From the NCBI RefSeq assembly GCF_002906155.1, contig NZ_MUJK01000002.1:620001-684000 (forward strand): a stretch of 64,000 nt of DNA, written 5' to 3'. This stretch comes from Pseudomonas laurylsulfativorans (GTDB lineage Bacteria; Pseudomonadota; Gammaproteobacteria; Pseudomonadales; Pseudomonadaceae). The translations under genes were made by a program, and so were the position numbers. Below the pieces are notes generated by a model. The model was not told where the DNA came from, did no database searches, and saw nothing but the letters and a program-made list of their open reading frames with translations. Below are positions 55,797-63,984 of this stretch, piece after piece (positions within the stretch are counted from its first letter, which is position 1; every line of letters begins with the position of its first letter).

Positions 55797-56954
55797 ATGG
55801 CCGGAGCGATTTTTCCCTGGCGTGAAGGCAACCACTTCGAACTGCTGGTCGATGGTCCGCAGTTCTTCCCGCGCATGCTGGTGGCGATTGCGCGGGCCGA
55901 AGAACAGGTCGAGCTGGAGCTGTATCTGGTGGAGGCGGGCGCCTGTGCCGAAGCCATGGTCCAGGCATTGGTGCAGGCCGCCGAGCGCGGTGTGCGGGTG
56001 CGCTGCCTGTTCGATGATTACGGCAGCCTCGCCTTCACCCTGGCCTTGCGTCAGCGGCTGACGGCGGCCGGCGTGGAGCTGCGTTTTTACAATCGCCTGA
56101 GCTGGCGACGCTGGGTCGGCAACTTCTACCGTGATCACCGTAAACTGTTACTGGTGGACCAGAACCTGGCAGTGGTTGGTGGCACAGGCGTCACTGATGA
56201 ATTCTGGACACCGGGTGAAGACGTCAGCGAATGGCACGAGGTGATGGTGGAAATCACCGGGCCGCTGGTGCTCGACTGGCAGTTTCTGTTCGATCGCCAG
56301 TGGATCGCCAACCGCCATCGTCGCGCTTGGCGGCCCGCCTCGCATTTCGGCTTGCCGCGCCTGCCACGAGTGCCATCCATGGGCGAGGGTATGGGGCGGG
56401 TGGCCTATGCCGACGCCCGCCAGCACCGGGACATTCTGCAATCGCTGGTGCGTGCCCTGAATAGCGGTCAGCGACGGATCTGGCTGGCCACGCCGTACTT
56501 TTTGCCGACCTGGAAAGTCCGCCGTTCCCTGCGTCGGGCGGCTGCCCGGGGCGTTGATGTGCGGTTGCTGCTGACCGGCCCCCGTACCGATCACCCGTCC
56601 GTGCGCTACGCCGGGCATCGTTACTATCCGCGACTGCTCAAGGCCGGGGTGAAGATCTTCGAGTACCAGCCGTGTTTCCTGCACCTGAAAATGGTCTTGA
56701 TCGATGACTGGGTGAGCATCGGCTCGTGCAATTTCGATCACTGGAATTTGCGCTTCAACCTGGAAGCCAACCTGGAAGCCCTGGACCCCGGGTTGACCCG
56801 AGCGGTGGCGGCGAGTTTCGAACGGGACTTCGGGTTGAGTGAGCAAGTCAGCCTGGAAGAATGGCAACGCCGGCCGTTATGGCGGCGGGTCAAGCAGCGG
56901 GTGTGGGGATGGGTGGATCGGGTGGTGGTGAATCTGCTGGATCGGCGGGGCTAA
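55797..56954 (+). CDS. clsB: Phospholipase D-family cardiolipin synthase (ClsB-like)
   Basis: 385 aa with two HKD motifs: YRDHRKLLLVDQNLAVVGGT (about residue 113) and FLHLKMVLIDDWVSIGSCNF (about 300). ClsB proteins have this length and no long N-terminal membrane helices. It condenses phosphatidylglycerol, or PG and another lipid, to cardiolipin. It is 1 bp after the YceI gene and probably co-transcribed. A REP pair follows. Confidence 0.85.
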   Translation: MAGAIFPWREGNHFELLVDGPQFFPRMLVAIARAEEQVELELYLVEAGACAEAMVQALVQAAERGVRVRCLFDDYGSLAFTLALRQRLTAAGVELRFYNRLSWRRWVGNFYRDHRKLLLVDQNLAVVGGTGVTDEFWTPGEDVSEWHEVMVEITGPLVLDWQFLFDRQWIANRHRRAWRPASHFGLPRLPRVPSMGEGMGRVAYADARQHRDILQSLVRALNSGQRRIWLATPYFLPTWKVRRSLRRAAARGVDVRLLLTGPRTDHPSVRYAGHRYYPRLLKAGVKIFEYQPCFLHLKMVLIDDWVSIGSCNFDHWNLRFNLEANLEALDPGLTRAVAASFERDFGLSEQVSLEEWQRRPLWRRVKQRVWGWVDRVVVNLLDRRG

Positions 56955-56981
56955 CCCCTATCTTCCAAACACCATATACCA

Positions 56982-57072
56982 CTGTGGGAGCGAGCTTGCT
57001 CGCGATGAGGCCACAACATTCAACATCTCTGTCGACTGTCAGACCGCCATCGCGAGCAAGCTCGCTCCCACA
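56982..57072. repeat. REP inverted pair
   Basis: CTGTGGGAGCGAGCTTGCTC and GAGCAAGCTCGCTCCCACAG, between the convergent clsB-like and bglX genes. Confidence 0.9.
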
Positions 57073-57095
57073 GGTTTTTTGCAGTGTTTGAACGG

Positions 57096-59387
57096 TTACA
57101 ACAATTCAAAACTCTGCTGCGTCACGTCCTCTGAATCCAGACCGATCTGCACATTGAACTTGCCTGGTTCCGCCGCGTATTTGAGCTGGGTGTTGTAGAA
57201 CTTCAGGTCGTCCTCGGTGAGGGTGAAGTGCACGACTTTCTGCTCGCCGGCCTTGATCATCACTTTCTGGAAGTTCTTCAGTTCCTTGATCGGGCGGATC
57301 ATCGAACCGGCCACGTCCTGGATGTACAACTGCACCACGGTTTCGCCGTCACGCTTGCCGGTGTTCTTCACCGTGACGCTGGCGTCGAGCTTGCCGGTCT
57401 TGTTCAGTGTGGTCGACGACAGGGCCATGTCGCTCAGGCTGAAGTCGGTGTAGCTCAGGCCGTAACCGAACGGGTACAGGGGGCCGGTGGTGTCATCGAA
57501 ATACTGCGAGGTGTAGTTGCCCGGTTTGCCCGGGGTGAACGGCCGGCCAATAGTCAGGTGGTTGTAGTAGGTCGGAATCTGGCCCACCGAGCGCGGGATG
57601 CTGATCGGCAGTTTGCCCGACGGGTTGTAGTCGCCGAACAGCACGTCGGCGATGGCGTTGCCGCCTTCGGTGCCGGTGAACCAGGTTTCCAGGATTGCGT
57701 CAGCCTGTTCTTTCTCTTCGAGGATCGTCAGCGGGCGGCCGTTCATCAACACCAGCACCAGCGGTTTGCCAGTGGCTTTCAGGGCGCGGATCAGCTCGCG
57801 CTGGTTTTCTGGGATGTTCAGGTCGGTGCGGCTCGACGATTCGTGGGACATGCCACGGGATTCGCCGACGGCGGCCACGACGACATCAGCCTCCTTGGCC
57901 GCTTTCACCGCTTCTTCGATCAGCACGTTCGCCGGGCGCGGGTCATCCACCACTTCCGGGGCATCGAAGTTGAGGAAGTTCAGGTAGCCGAGGATTTTTG
58001 GGTCGCTGGTGATGTTGGCGCCTCGGGCGTAGATCAGTGTCGACTTATCACTCAGGGCGTTGGTCATGCCGTCGAACAGGGTCACCGATTGCGTCGGCTT
58101 ACCGGCTGCGGCCCAGCTGCCCATCATGTCGATCGGCGCCTTGGCCAGCGGACCGACCAGAGCGATTTTCGCGGTTTTCTTCAGCGGCAGGGTTTCGTTC
58201 TGGTTCTTCAACAGTACCTGGCTGCGGCGCGCCACATCACGGGCCTCGGCGCGGTGCAGGCGGCTGTCGGCGTAGGTGTCGACCGGGTCATCCTCGGCCT
58301 TGCCGATGCGCAGGTACGGGTCCTTGAACAGGCCCATGTCGTACTTGGCGTCCAGCACCGCACGCACGGCGTTGTCGATATCGCTCTGCTGGATCTCGCC
58401 GGACTTCAGCAGCCCTGGCAGCTCTTTGCCGTACAGGGTGTCGTTCATGCTCATGTGGATGCCGGCCTTGATCGCCAGCTTCGCCGCTTCGCGACCGTCG
58501 GCGGCAACGCCGTGCTTGATCAGCTCGAAAATCGCTCCGTGGTCGCTGACGGCCAGGCCCTTGAAGCCCCACTCCTTGCGCAACAGGTCGTTCATCAGCC
58601 AGGTGTTGGCCGTGGCCGGCACGCCGTTGATCGAGTTCAGCGCGACCATCACGCCGCCCGCGCCGGCATCGATGGCGGCGCGGTACGGCGGCAGGTAGTC
58701 CTGGTACATCTTGACCGGGCTCATGTCGACCACGTTGTAGTCACGGCCACCCTCGACCGCGCCGTACAGGGCGAAGTGCTTGACGCTGGCCATGATGCTG
58801 TCGGCGGCGTTGGCGCCGGTGCCCTGGAACGCCTTGACCATTACGCCGGCAATGCGCGACACCAGGTAGGTGTCTTCGCCGAAGCCTTCGGAGGTACGTC
58901 CCCAGCGTGGGTCGCGAGAGATGTCGACCATCGGCGCGAAGGTGATGTCGAGGCTGTCAGCCGCGGCTTCCTTGGCGGCGATGCGCCCGGACAGGCCAAT
59001 GGCGTCCATGTCCCAGCTCGAAGCCAGGGCCAGCGGAATCGGGAAAATGGTGCGGTGACCGTGGATCACGTCGTAGGCGAAGAACATCGGGATCTTCAGG
59101 CGGCTGCGCATGGCCGCGTCCTGCATCGGGCGGTTTTCCGGGCGGGTGATCGAGTTGAACGTACCGCCGATGTTGCCCGCCGCGATTTCCTTGCGGATCA
59201 TTTCGCGAGGCATTTCCGGGCCGATGCTGATCAGGCGCAACTGACCGATTTTTTCATCGAGGGTCATTTGCTTCATCAGGTTGCTGACGAAGGCTTCCTT
59301 GTTCTCCAGGGGTGCGGGCGTCGTGGCGGCCAATACGTTATGACTGGCCAGGCTGACGAACAGGCCCAGCAAACACAGCTTCTTCAT
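57096..59387 (-). CDS. bglX: Periplasmic beta-glucosidase BglX (GH3)
   Basis: 763 aa from ATG 59387 (MKKLCLLGLFVSL, signal peptide cut after LA), like E. coli BglX (765 aa). The catalytic nucleophile is Asp in GLAVSDHGAIFELIKHG (about residue 285). GESRGMSHESSSRTDLNIPE includes the acid/base region. The C-terminal fibronectin-like domain starts near DFSLSDMALSS and ends TQQSFELL. It hydrolyses beta-glucosides and gluco-oligomers. It is monocistronic. A longer frame to 59477 lacks a signal peptide. Confidence 0.94.
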   Translation of the reverse strand: MKKLCLLGLFVSLASHNVLAATTPAPLENKEAFVSNLMKQMTLDEKIGQLRLISIGPEMPREMIRKEIAAGNIGGTFNSITRPENRPMQDAAMRSRLKIPMFFAYDVIHGHRTIFPIPLALASSWDMDAIGLSGRIAAKEAAADSLDITFAPMVDISRDPRWGRTSEGFGEDTYLVSRIAGVMVKAFQGTGANAADSIMASVKHFALYGAVEGGRDYNVVDMSPVKMYQDYLPPYRAAIDAGAGGVMVALNSINGVPATANTWLMNDLLRKEWGFKGLAVSDHGAIFELIKHGVAADGREAAKLAIKAGIHMSMNDTLYGKELPGLLKSGEIQQSDIDNAVRAVLDAKYDMGLFKDPYLRIGKAEDDPVDTYADSRLHRAEARDVARRSQVLLKNQNETLPLKKTAKIALVGPLAKAPIDMMGSWAAAGKPTQSVTLFDGMTNALSDKSTLIYARGANITSDPKILGYLNFLNFDAPEVVDDPRPANVLIEEAVKAAKEADVVVAAVGESRGMSHESSSRTDLNIPENQRELIRALKATGKPLVLVLMNGRPLTILEEKEQADAILETWFTGTEGGNAIADVLFGDYNPSGKLPISIPRSVGQIPTYYNHLTIGRPFTPGKPGNYTSQYFDDTTGPLYPFGYGLSYTDFSLSDMALSSTTLNKTGKLDASVTVKNTGKRDGETVVQLYIQDVAGSMIRPIKELKNFQKVMIKAGEQKVVHFTLTEDDLKFYNTQLKYAAEPGKFNVQIGLDSEDVTQQSFELL

Positions 59388-59650
59388 GAATAGTTTTCTC
59401 AAGGGCCCAAACGGCGATGTACACGCCGGCCAGCCAAAATTTAGGGAGCGTCTATTGTTGTTCGGGTGCCGGCTCAAAAAACCAGTGCCAAAAAACGACA
59501 GCCAGGTGGCGGATGCGTTTTCGTGCAGGGCCTCTTTTTAGCCCATCGGCCCGTTGCAATCCAGAGGCGCGGGCGATTATGCCCCAAGAGCCGGCTCAGA
59601 AGGTTTCACGGTCGGTTTTTTCATGAAATGTACAAGGGAGCATCATCCTG

Positions 59651-60256
59651 ATGAATGTAAGTCCAACCTACCGCTCGCGTTTGCAGGTCGTCACGCTGTT
59701 GATGCTGGCCACGTTGCTGACCGCCTGCGGCATCAACAACATCCCGACCCTCGATGAACAGGCCAAGGCCGCCTGGGGCCAGGTGCAGAACCAGTATCAG
59801 CGGCGCGCCGACCTGATTCCCAACCTGGTGGAAACCGTCAAGGGCTATGCCAAACATGAAGAAGAGACGCTGACGGCGGTCATCGAGGCCCGGGCCAAGG
59901 CTACGTCGATCCAGGTGGATGCCTCGACGCTCGACAACCCGGAAAAACTCAAGCAGTACCAACAGGCCCAGGATCAGCTCAGCGGCGCCTTGAGCCGTTT
60001 GATGGTGGTCTCCGAACGCTATCCGGACCTGAAGGCCAACCAGAACTTCCTCGCCCTGCAGTCGCAGCTCGAAGGCACCGAGAACCGCATCAGCGTGGCC
60101 CGGCGTGACTTCATCCTCGCCGTGCAGAAATACAACACCGAGATCCGCACGTTCCCCGGCCGTTTGTGGCATACCGTGATGTACAGCGACCTGCCGATGC
60201 GCGCGACCTTCGAAGCCACACCAGGCTCGGAAAAGGCCCCCGAGGTCAAATTCTGA
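59651..60256 (+). CDS. LemA-family lipoprotein
   Basis: 201 aa. Lipobox LLTAC-G at the end of an N-terminal hydrophobic stretch. The LemA core begins LDEQAKAAWGQVQNQYQRRA and DLIPNLVETVKGYAKHEEET and ends GRLWHTVMYSDLP. It is a helical envelope protein. It is followed by two TPM-domain genes, the common lemA-TPM-TPM set whose role is not settled. Confidence 0.93.
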   Translation: MNVSPTYRSRLQVVTLLMLATLLTACGINNIPTLDEQAKAAWGQVQNQYQRRADLIPNLVETVKGYAKHEEETLTAVIEARAKATSIQVDASTLDNPEKLKQYQQAQDQLSGALSRLMVVSERYPDLKANQNFLALQSQLEGTENRISVARRDFILAVQKYNTEIRTFPGRLWHTVMYSDLPMRATFEATPGSEKAPEVKF

Positions 60257-60293
60257 AAAGCGCTGATCGGCGTCACTACGCAAGAGGTTGCCA

Positions 60294-61049
60294 ATGCGCG
60301 TGTTGAAAGCGGGCCTGATGCTGTTGTTGTGGGCGGTAGTGATCACCGCCCGGGCCGAACTGAGTTTTCCGGCGCTGACCGGGCGGGTGGTCGACAACGC
60401 ACAGATGATCGAACCATCGGTGCGCCAGCAGCTCACCCAACAACTTCAGGCCCATGAACAAGCCACCGGCGAGCAGCTTGTGGTAGTGACTTTGCCGGAT
60501 TTGCAAGGCACTGACATCGCCGACTTCGGTTACCAGCTTGGCCGGCACTGGGGAATCGGGCAGAAGGACAAGAACAACGGTGCCTTGCTGATCGTGGCCA
60601 AGGAGGAGCGCCGGCTGCGTATCGAAGTCGGCTATGGCCTGGAGGATCGCCTGACCGATGCCCAGAGTTCGGTGATCATCAACCAGGTCATCACCCCGGC
60701 GTTCAAGACCGGCAACTTCAGTAAAGGCATCAGTGACGGCGTGGCGGCGATGCTGGTGGTGCTGGGGGGCAACCCCCTGGACGAACCCTCCACGGCGTAT
60801 GAATCCAGAGGTGATCCGGGGGACGATTTCGTCTCGCGCCATCCCGGGTTGTTCGTGTTTTTGGTGATGTTGTTCATCCTGACTGTTTTTGTGTGCCAGA
60901 TGCTCGGTATTCTTCCCGCCGGCCGGGGCGGCACCGGGGGATCAGGGGGCGGTTTTGGCGGTGGTGGCTTTGGCGGCGGCGGTGGAGGTGGAGGCTTCAG
61001 CGGCGGCGGGGGCAGCTTCGGCGGTGGCGGTTCGTCCGGCGGCTGGTGA
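60294..61049 (+). CDS. TPM-domain membrane protein with Gly-rich tail
   Basis: 251 aa from ATG 60294. Signal peptide (LLLWAVVITARA-E), a periplasmic TPM domain (FPALTGRVVDNAQMIEPSVR, VVVTLPDLQGTDIADFGYQL, LLIVAKEERRLRIEVGYGLE), a helix LFVFLVMLFILTVFVCQM and a tail of glycine and serine repeats ending GGGGSSGGW. It is the YgcG family. It is coupled with LemA and the next TPM protein. Confidence 0.92.
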   Translation: MRVLKAGLMLLLWAVVITARAELSFPALTGRVVDNAQMIEPSVRQQLTQQLQAHEQATGEQLVVVTLPDLQGTDIADFGYQLGRHWGIGQKDKNNGALLIVAKEERRLRIEVGYGLEDRLTDAQSSVIINQVITPAFKTGNFSKGISDGVAAMLVVLGGNPLDEPSTAYESRGDPGDDFVSRHPGLFVFLVMLFILTVFVCQMLGILPAGRGGTGGSGGGFGGGGFGGGGGGGGFSGGGGSFGGGGSSGGW

Positions 61050-61077
61050 TCATAAAAATGAGCAGGCAATTCACGAC

Positions 61078-61695
61078 ATGGCATTACTGACTGAACACGA
61101 GCAACGCAAAGTGGCCGAGGCAATCGCCCGGGTCGAGCGCGACACCGACGCTGAACTGGTGACCGTACTCGCGGCCCGCGCCGACGACTATGCGTACATC
61201 CCGTTGCTGTGGGCCAGCCTGCTGGCGCTGCTGGTGCCGGGCATCGTGCATTACCTCACCGGTTGGCTGACCATGCACAGTCTGCTGCTGGTGCAATGGG
61301 CCATCTTCATCGTGCTGTGCCTGGTGTTCCGCTTGCCAAAGGTCACTACTCATCTCATCCCGCGCTCGGTGCGCCACTGGCGCGCCTCGAACCTGGCGCG
61401 CCGGCAATTCCTGGAGCAGAACCTGCATCACACCGAAGGCAGCACCGGCGTGCTGATTTTCGTCTCCGAGGCCGAGCGTTATGTGGAGATCCTGGTGGAT
61501 GAAGGGATTTCCAGTCGCCTGGACAACAAGAACTGGGACGCCATCGTCGCCACGTTCACCCAGCAAGTGAAGCAGGGGCAGACGCTGCAAGGGTTTGTCA
61601 GCTGCGTCGAAGCCTGTGGCGAGTTGCTCAAGGTGCATGTGCCTGTGACCCATGTGCGCAATGAGTTGCCGAACCGGTTGGTCGTGCTCGGCTAA
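61078..61695 (+). CDS. TPM-domain membrane protein
   Basis: 205 aa from ATG 61078. Begins LLTEHEQRKVAEAIARVERD, two helices (LLWASLLALLVPGIVHYLTG and LLLVQWAIFIVLCLVF) and a TPM domain (GSTGVLIFVSEAERYVEILV, DEGISSRLDNKNWDAIVATF). It is the second TPM partner of the lemA operon, 28 bp after the first. Confidence 0.92.
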   Translation: MALLTEHEQRKVAEAIARVERDTDAELVTVLAARADDYAYIPLLWASLLALLVPGIVHYLTGWLTMHSLLLVQWAIFIVLCLVFRLPKVTTHLIPRSVRHWRASNLARRQFLEQNLHHTEGSTGVLIFVSEAERYVEILVDEGISSRLDNKNWDAIVATFTQQVKQGQTLQGFVSCVEACGELLKVHVPVTHVRNELPNRLVVLG

Positions 61696-61825
61696 GTCTT
61701 GCCGTGGCGTTGTGTAGCGCTCGCGGTTACAACTCCCGCCAATTGTCCGGGTTTGGCTGTGTCGTCAGTATTTCTCTCTAACAGTGGACGCCCAGCGACG
61801 GGTGTCCCCGCGAAGAGGGATTCTT

Positions 61826-62128
61826 ATGGCAACCCAACAATCGATTGACTCTTTGGCACGGGCAGTTCGTGGCGCAGAGGGTCGTACACCCAAGGCGAAG
61901 CTGACGGCGAAAGAAACACAAATCCTGATGTGGTGTTTCAAAGGCAAAACCTCCTGGGAAATCGCCAGGATCGAGAATTGCACGGAATCTACCGTCAATT
62001 TTCACTTTGCCAATATTCGCCGAAAGTTCGACGTCAGCTCCCGCACTTGCGCATTGCTCAAAGCGATCGAGACGGGCGCAATCATCGTGGACTCGGTCGT
62101 TGCGCGAGGTGCACATGAGCCTGACTGA
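61826..62128 (+). CDS. LuxR-type HTH protein, HTH domain only
   Basis: 100 aa from ATG 61826. The GerE-type HTH is KLTAKETQILMWCFKGKTSW followed by EIARIENCTESTVNFHFANI and RRKFDVSS. There is no acyl-HSL or receiver domain. Its end overlaps the holin-like gene by 14 bp, so the two are probably expressed together. The position at the edge of phage-type genes suggests a regulator of that module. Confidence 0.82.
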   Translation: MATQQSIDSLARAVRGAEGRTPKAKLTAKETQILMWCFKGKTSWEIARIENCTESTVNFHFANIRRKFDVSSRTCALLKAIETGAIIVDSVVARGAHEPD

Positions 62129-62471
62129 CTCGGCCTACAACGGTATCAATGGGCTCATGTTGGGGATGGGGATTGCGACACTGCCAGTCATTAATGGCGA
62201 GGTACTGTTCGGTGCAATGCTCGGCGCGTGGCTGGTCACCACCACTCGCACTAACTTCAAGACCTGGCAGCGCATCGGTTCCTGGTTGCTGTCTGCGGGT
62301 GTTGGTTACCTGTTCACGCCTGCCGCACATCCGCTGGCGTCATTTCTGACGGAAGGTGTAACGGCCTTTCTTTGCGCCCTGATCGTTATTCCTATCAGTA
62401 TCAAACTCATGCGGTGGATCGATGGTGCCGGTCTCGGCGAAATCATTCGCCACCTGAGAGGGCGAAGGTGA
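62115..62471 (+). CDS. Putative holin-like membrane protein
   Basis: 118 aa from ATG 62115. Three hydrophobic spans: GLMLGMGIATLPVINGEV..., IGSWLLSAGVGYLFTPAAH and ALIVIPISIKLMRWI, then a positively charged C-terminus (LRGRR). The pattern fits the putative phage holins that stand at the start of Pseudomonas tailocin and prophage clusters. It overlaps the LuxR-HTH gene, and a 34-codon frame starts on its stop codon (62471). Confidence 0.65.
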   Translation: MSLTDSAYNGINGLMLGMGIATLPVINGEVLFGAMLGAWLVTTTRTNFKTWQRIGSWLLSAGVGYLFTPAAHPLASFLTEGVTAFLCALIVIPISIKLMRWIDGAGLGEIIRHLRGRR

Positions 62472-62575
62472 TGGTCCGTGAAAAGGCTGCTTTGGTGTGG
62501 GGAGCGAGCGTGGCTCACTTGGTCAGTGCGTTAGGTTTGTCGTGTTTTCAGCGCACTTCTGCCTGTTGTCCGTAG
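62471..62575 (+). CDS. Possible 34-aa coupled peptide
   Basis: The ATG at 62471 overlaps the TGA of the holin-like gene (TGATG). The product has a hydrophobic middle (ASVAHLVSALGLSCF) and ends ACCP. No family is recognised; coding status rests only on the overlap. Confidence 0.25.
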   Translation: MVREKAALVWGASVAHLVSALGLSCFQRTSACCP

Positions 62576-62589
62576 CACTTCTTGAAGCA

Positions 62590-62625
62590 ATGAAACTTTG
62601 GATGACATAGGTCATCAAGTTTCAT
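62590..62625. terminator. Bidirectional hairpin between convergent phage genes
   Basis: ATGAAACTT + GATGAC pairs with GTCATC + AAGTTTCAT around loop ATAG. It overlaps the repressor stop codon. No T-tract, so intrinsic termination is uncertain. Confidence 0.5.
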
Positions 62626-63040
62626 TCACAGGTTTAAGTGTTGCCAGAATAGCGGCCATTTCGGAGAGCCTGAGTTCCATATCACGCAATCGTTGCTTTT
62701 CCTCAAGTGCGTTTTGTATGGCGCAGCGATCATTTTCGTCGAGCAACCGCCAGAGCGCGAGAATGGTGTTTTCCCGTGTTGTGCTTTCCTGGTTGGCCTC
62801 TGAAGAATCAGTAACTGTTTGTCTCAAAATCGGACCTTCGCCCAGCAGCAGCCAGTCAAGGGAGATTCCCCGGGTTTGAGCGATTTCTACGCATAATGAG
62901 TATGGTGTGCTGTCGCGGCCTTTCCAGCTGCTAAGGGTTTGCGGGCTGATCTGTAGCGCTGAAGATAAAGAAGCATCGGTTTTTGTGCCGGTAACTTGCT
63001 TTAGGCGAGCCAGAACAGCTTGTGATTTTTTGCTACGCAA
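62615..63040 (-). CDS. CI-type phage repressor-like HTH protein
   Basis: 141 aa. The N-terminal HTH is ASLSSALQISPQTLSSWKGR, then DSTPYSLCVEIAQTRGISLD and WLLLGEGPILR, as in the Bacteriophage CI repressor helix-turn-helix family. The C-terminal half (ALWRLLDENDRCAIQNALEE ...) is a helical oligomerisation region without the LexA-type peptidase, so RecA cleavage is not expected. It diverges from the Ogr-like gene across about 300 bp. Confidence 0.8.
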   Translation of the reverse strand: MRSKKSQAVLARLKQVTGTKTDASLSSALQISPQTLSSWKGRDSTPYSLCVEIAQTRGISLDWLLLGEGPILRQTVTDSSEANQESTTRENTILALWRLLDENDRCAIQNALEEKQRLRDMELRLSEMAAILATLKPVNET

Positions 63041-63074
63041 TTTGAGCCTCTTCCTTTTGACATATGCTTTTTGA

Positions 63075-63344
63075 GTGCCTAATTTATGCGTAATGAGTAC
63101 TTTTTTTCTTGTAAGTAATCAATCATCAAAGATGAGTCAGAAGAATACGATGTCGAAACTTCCTAATGGTATCAGGGTGATTTCCTACGAGCATGGCTCG
63201 TCCCCATTACGCGTCTGCCCGATGCACTTCCTTATGTCTGGCAGACACTGTTCGCAAGTCCGGAGTGCCACGATGAAGGGCTCAAGCAGTATTGCGTTTG
63301 ATCAGGTTGATTGCCACCCGATGACCGCCGGAATTCAAGCATGA
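63075..63344 (+). CDS. Possible small protein upstream of the Ogr-like gene
   Basis: An open frame of up to 89 aa (starts GTG 63075, ATG 63093, 63132 or 63150) ends on a TGA that overlaps the Ogr-like start (ATGA at 63341-63344). No family resemblance is seen. The region also serves as the divergent promoter of the repressor. Coding status is uncertain. Confidence 0.3.
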   Translation: MPNLCVMSTFFLVSNQSSKMSQKNTMSKLPNGIRVISYEHGSSPLRVCPMHFLMSGRHCSQVRSATMKGSSSIAFDQVDCHPMTAGIQA

Positions 63345-63619
63345 GTACTTATAAAATGGTGTGCCCGCACTGCTTGAGCCGGATGCGCATCCGCACCAGC
63401 GAAGGCCGGCATATTTTCCTGCGGGTGGCGTATCTGCAATGCACGTCGGAGGCTTGCGGTTGGTCCGTACGTGCCGAATTTGAAATGACCCATGAACTTT
63501 CGCCCAGCGGTATGCCCAACCCCGCCGTACGCCTGCCTTGCGCTGGACCTGATTTGCGCCGTGCCGCCCGGCCCGTGGCAGTCAGTCCTGCCATGGCAGA
63601 CGTGCAGCAGGAGACGTGA
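63341..63619 (+). CDS. Ogr/Delta-like zinc finger protein
   Basis: 92 aa from ATG 63341. CPHCLSRMRIRTSEGRH and the pair CTSEACGWSV give the C-x2-C ... C-x5-C finger of P2 Ogr and satellite P4 Delta, which activate phage late promoters. The C-terminal third differs (LRRAARPVAVSPAMAD). It faces away from the CI-type repressor, as in a phage control region, and the next gene follows closely. Confidence 0.82.
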   Translation: MSTYKMVCPHCLSRMRIRTSEGRHIFLRVAYLQCTSEACGWSVRAEFEMTHELSPSGMPNPAVRLPCAGPDLRRAARPVAVSPAMADVQQET

Positions 63620-63621
63620 AC

Positions 63622-63984
63622 ATGATGCTTATCGATGAAAATGCAGAGATGAATGACGAGCTTTTGGCCATAGCCCAAGCGTTTCTGGGGCGTCATGAAA
63701 GTGAAGGGGGGATCGATGATCAAGTCCTGTTTTGTCGCGCGGTGAAGCATTTGCAGAACATGGATGTGCCGATGCACTTGGCGGAAAGGCTGGTTAGCCG
63801 TGCCTATGGGGTACTCAAGTCATACAACGACCGCCGCCGCCTGGACATCGATGCCAGTTCCGACAGGGTCGCCGTGGTGACTGACCCGGCCAATGGCCTG
63901 ACCTGGGCGGTACCAGTGGGGCTGATCGTCAAACACATCATCAACTCACCGAACAGCCGCAGGCTTCGCGTGGTGGAGCCCTGA
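63622..63984 (+). CDS. Protein of unknown function in the phage-type module
   Basis: 120 aa from ATG 63622, with AGGAGA at 63609-63614. MMLIDENAEMNDELLAIAQA opens an acidic helical N-terminus; the C-terminal half has DPANGLTWAVPVGLIVKHII. No family recognised. It is 2 bp after the Ogr-like gene and probably co-expressed with it. Confidence 0.7.
   Translation: MMLIDENAEMNDELLAIAQAFLGRHESEGGIDDQVLFCRAVKHLQNMDVPMHLAERLVSRAYGVLKSYNDRRRLDIDASSDRVAVVTDPANGLTWAVPVGLIVKHIINSPNSRRLRVVEP

Noticed and set aside
961-57072. Repeated palindromes considered as a CRISPR array
   Set aside because: The copies are dispersed between genes, inverted in pairs and unequally spaced, with no direct repeat/spacer order.
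57228-59393. 721-codon open frame on the + strand opposite bglX
   Set aside because: It is the high-GC antisense shadow of bglX: His/Val/Gln/Arg-rich composition, no domain, no ribosome site.
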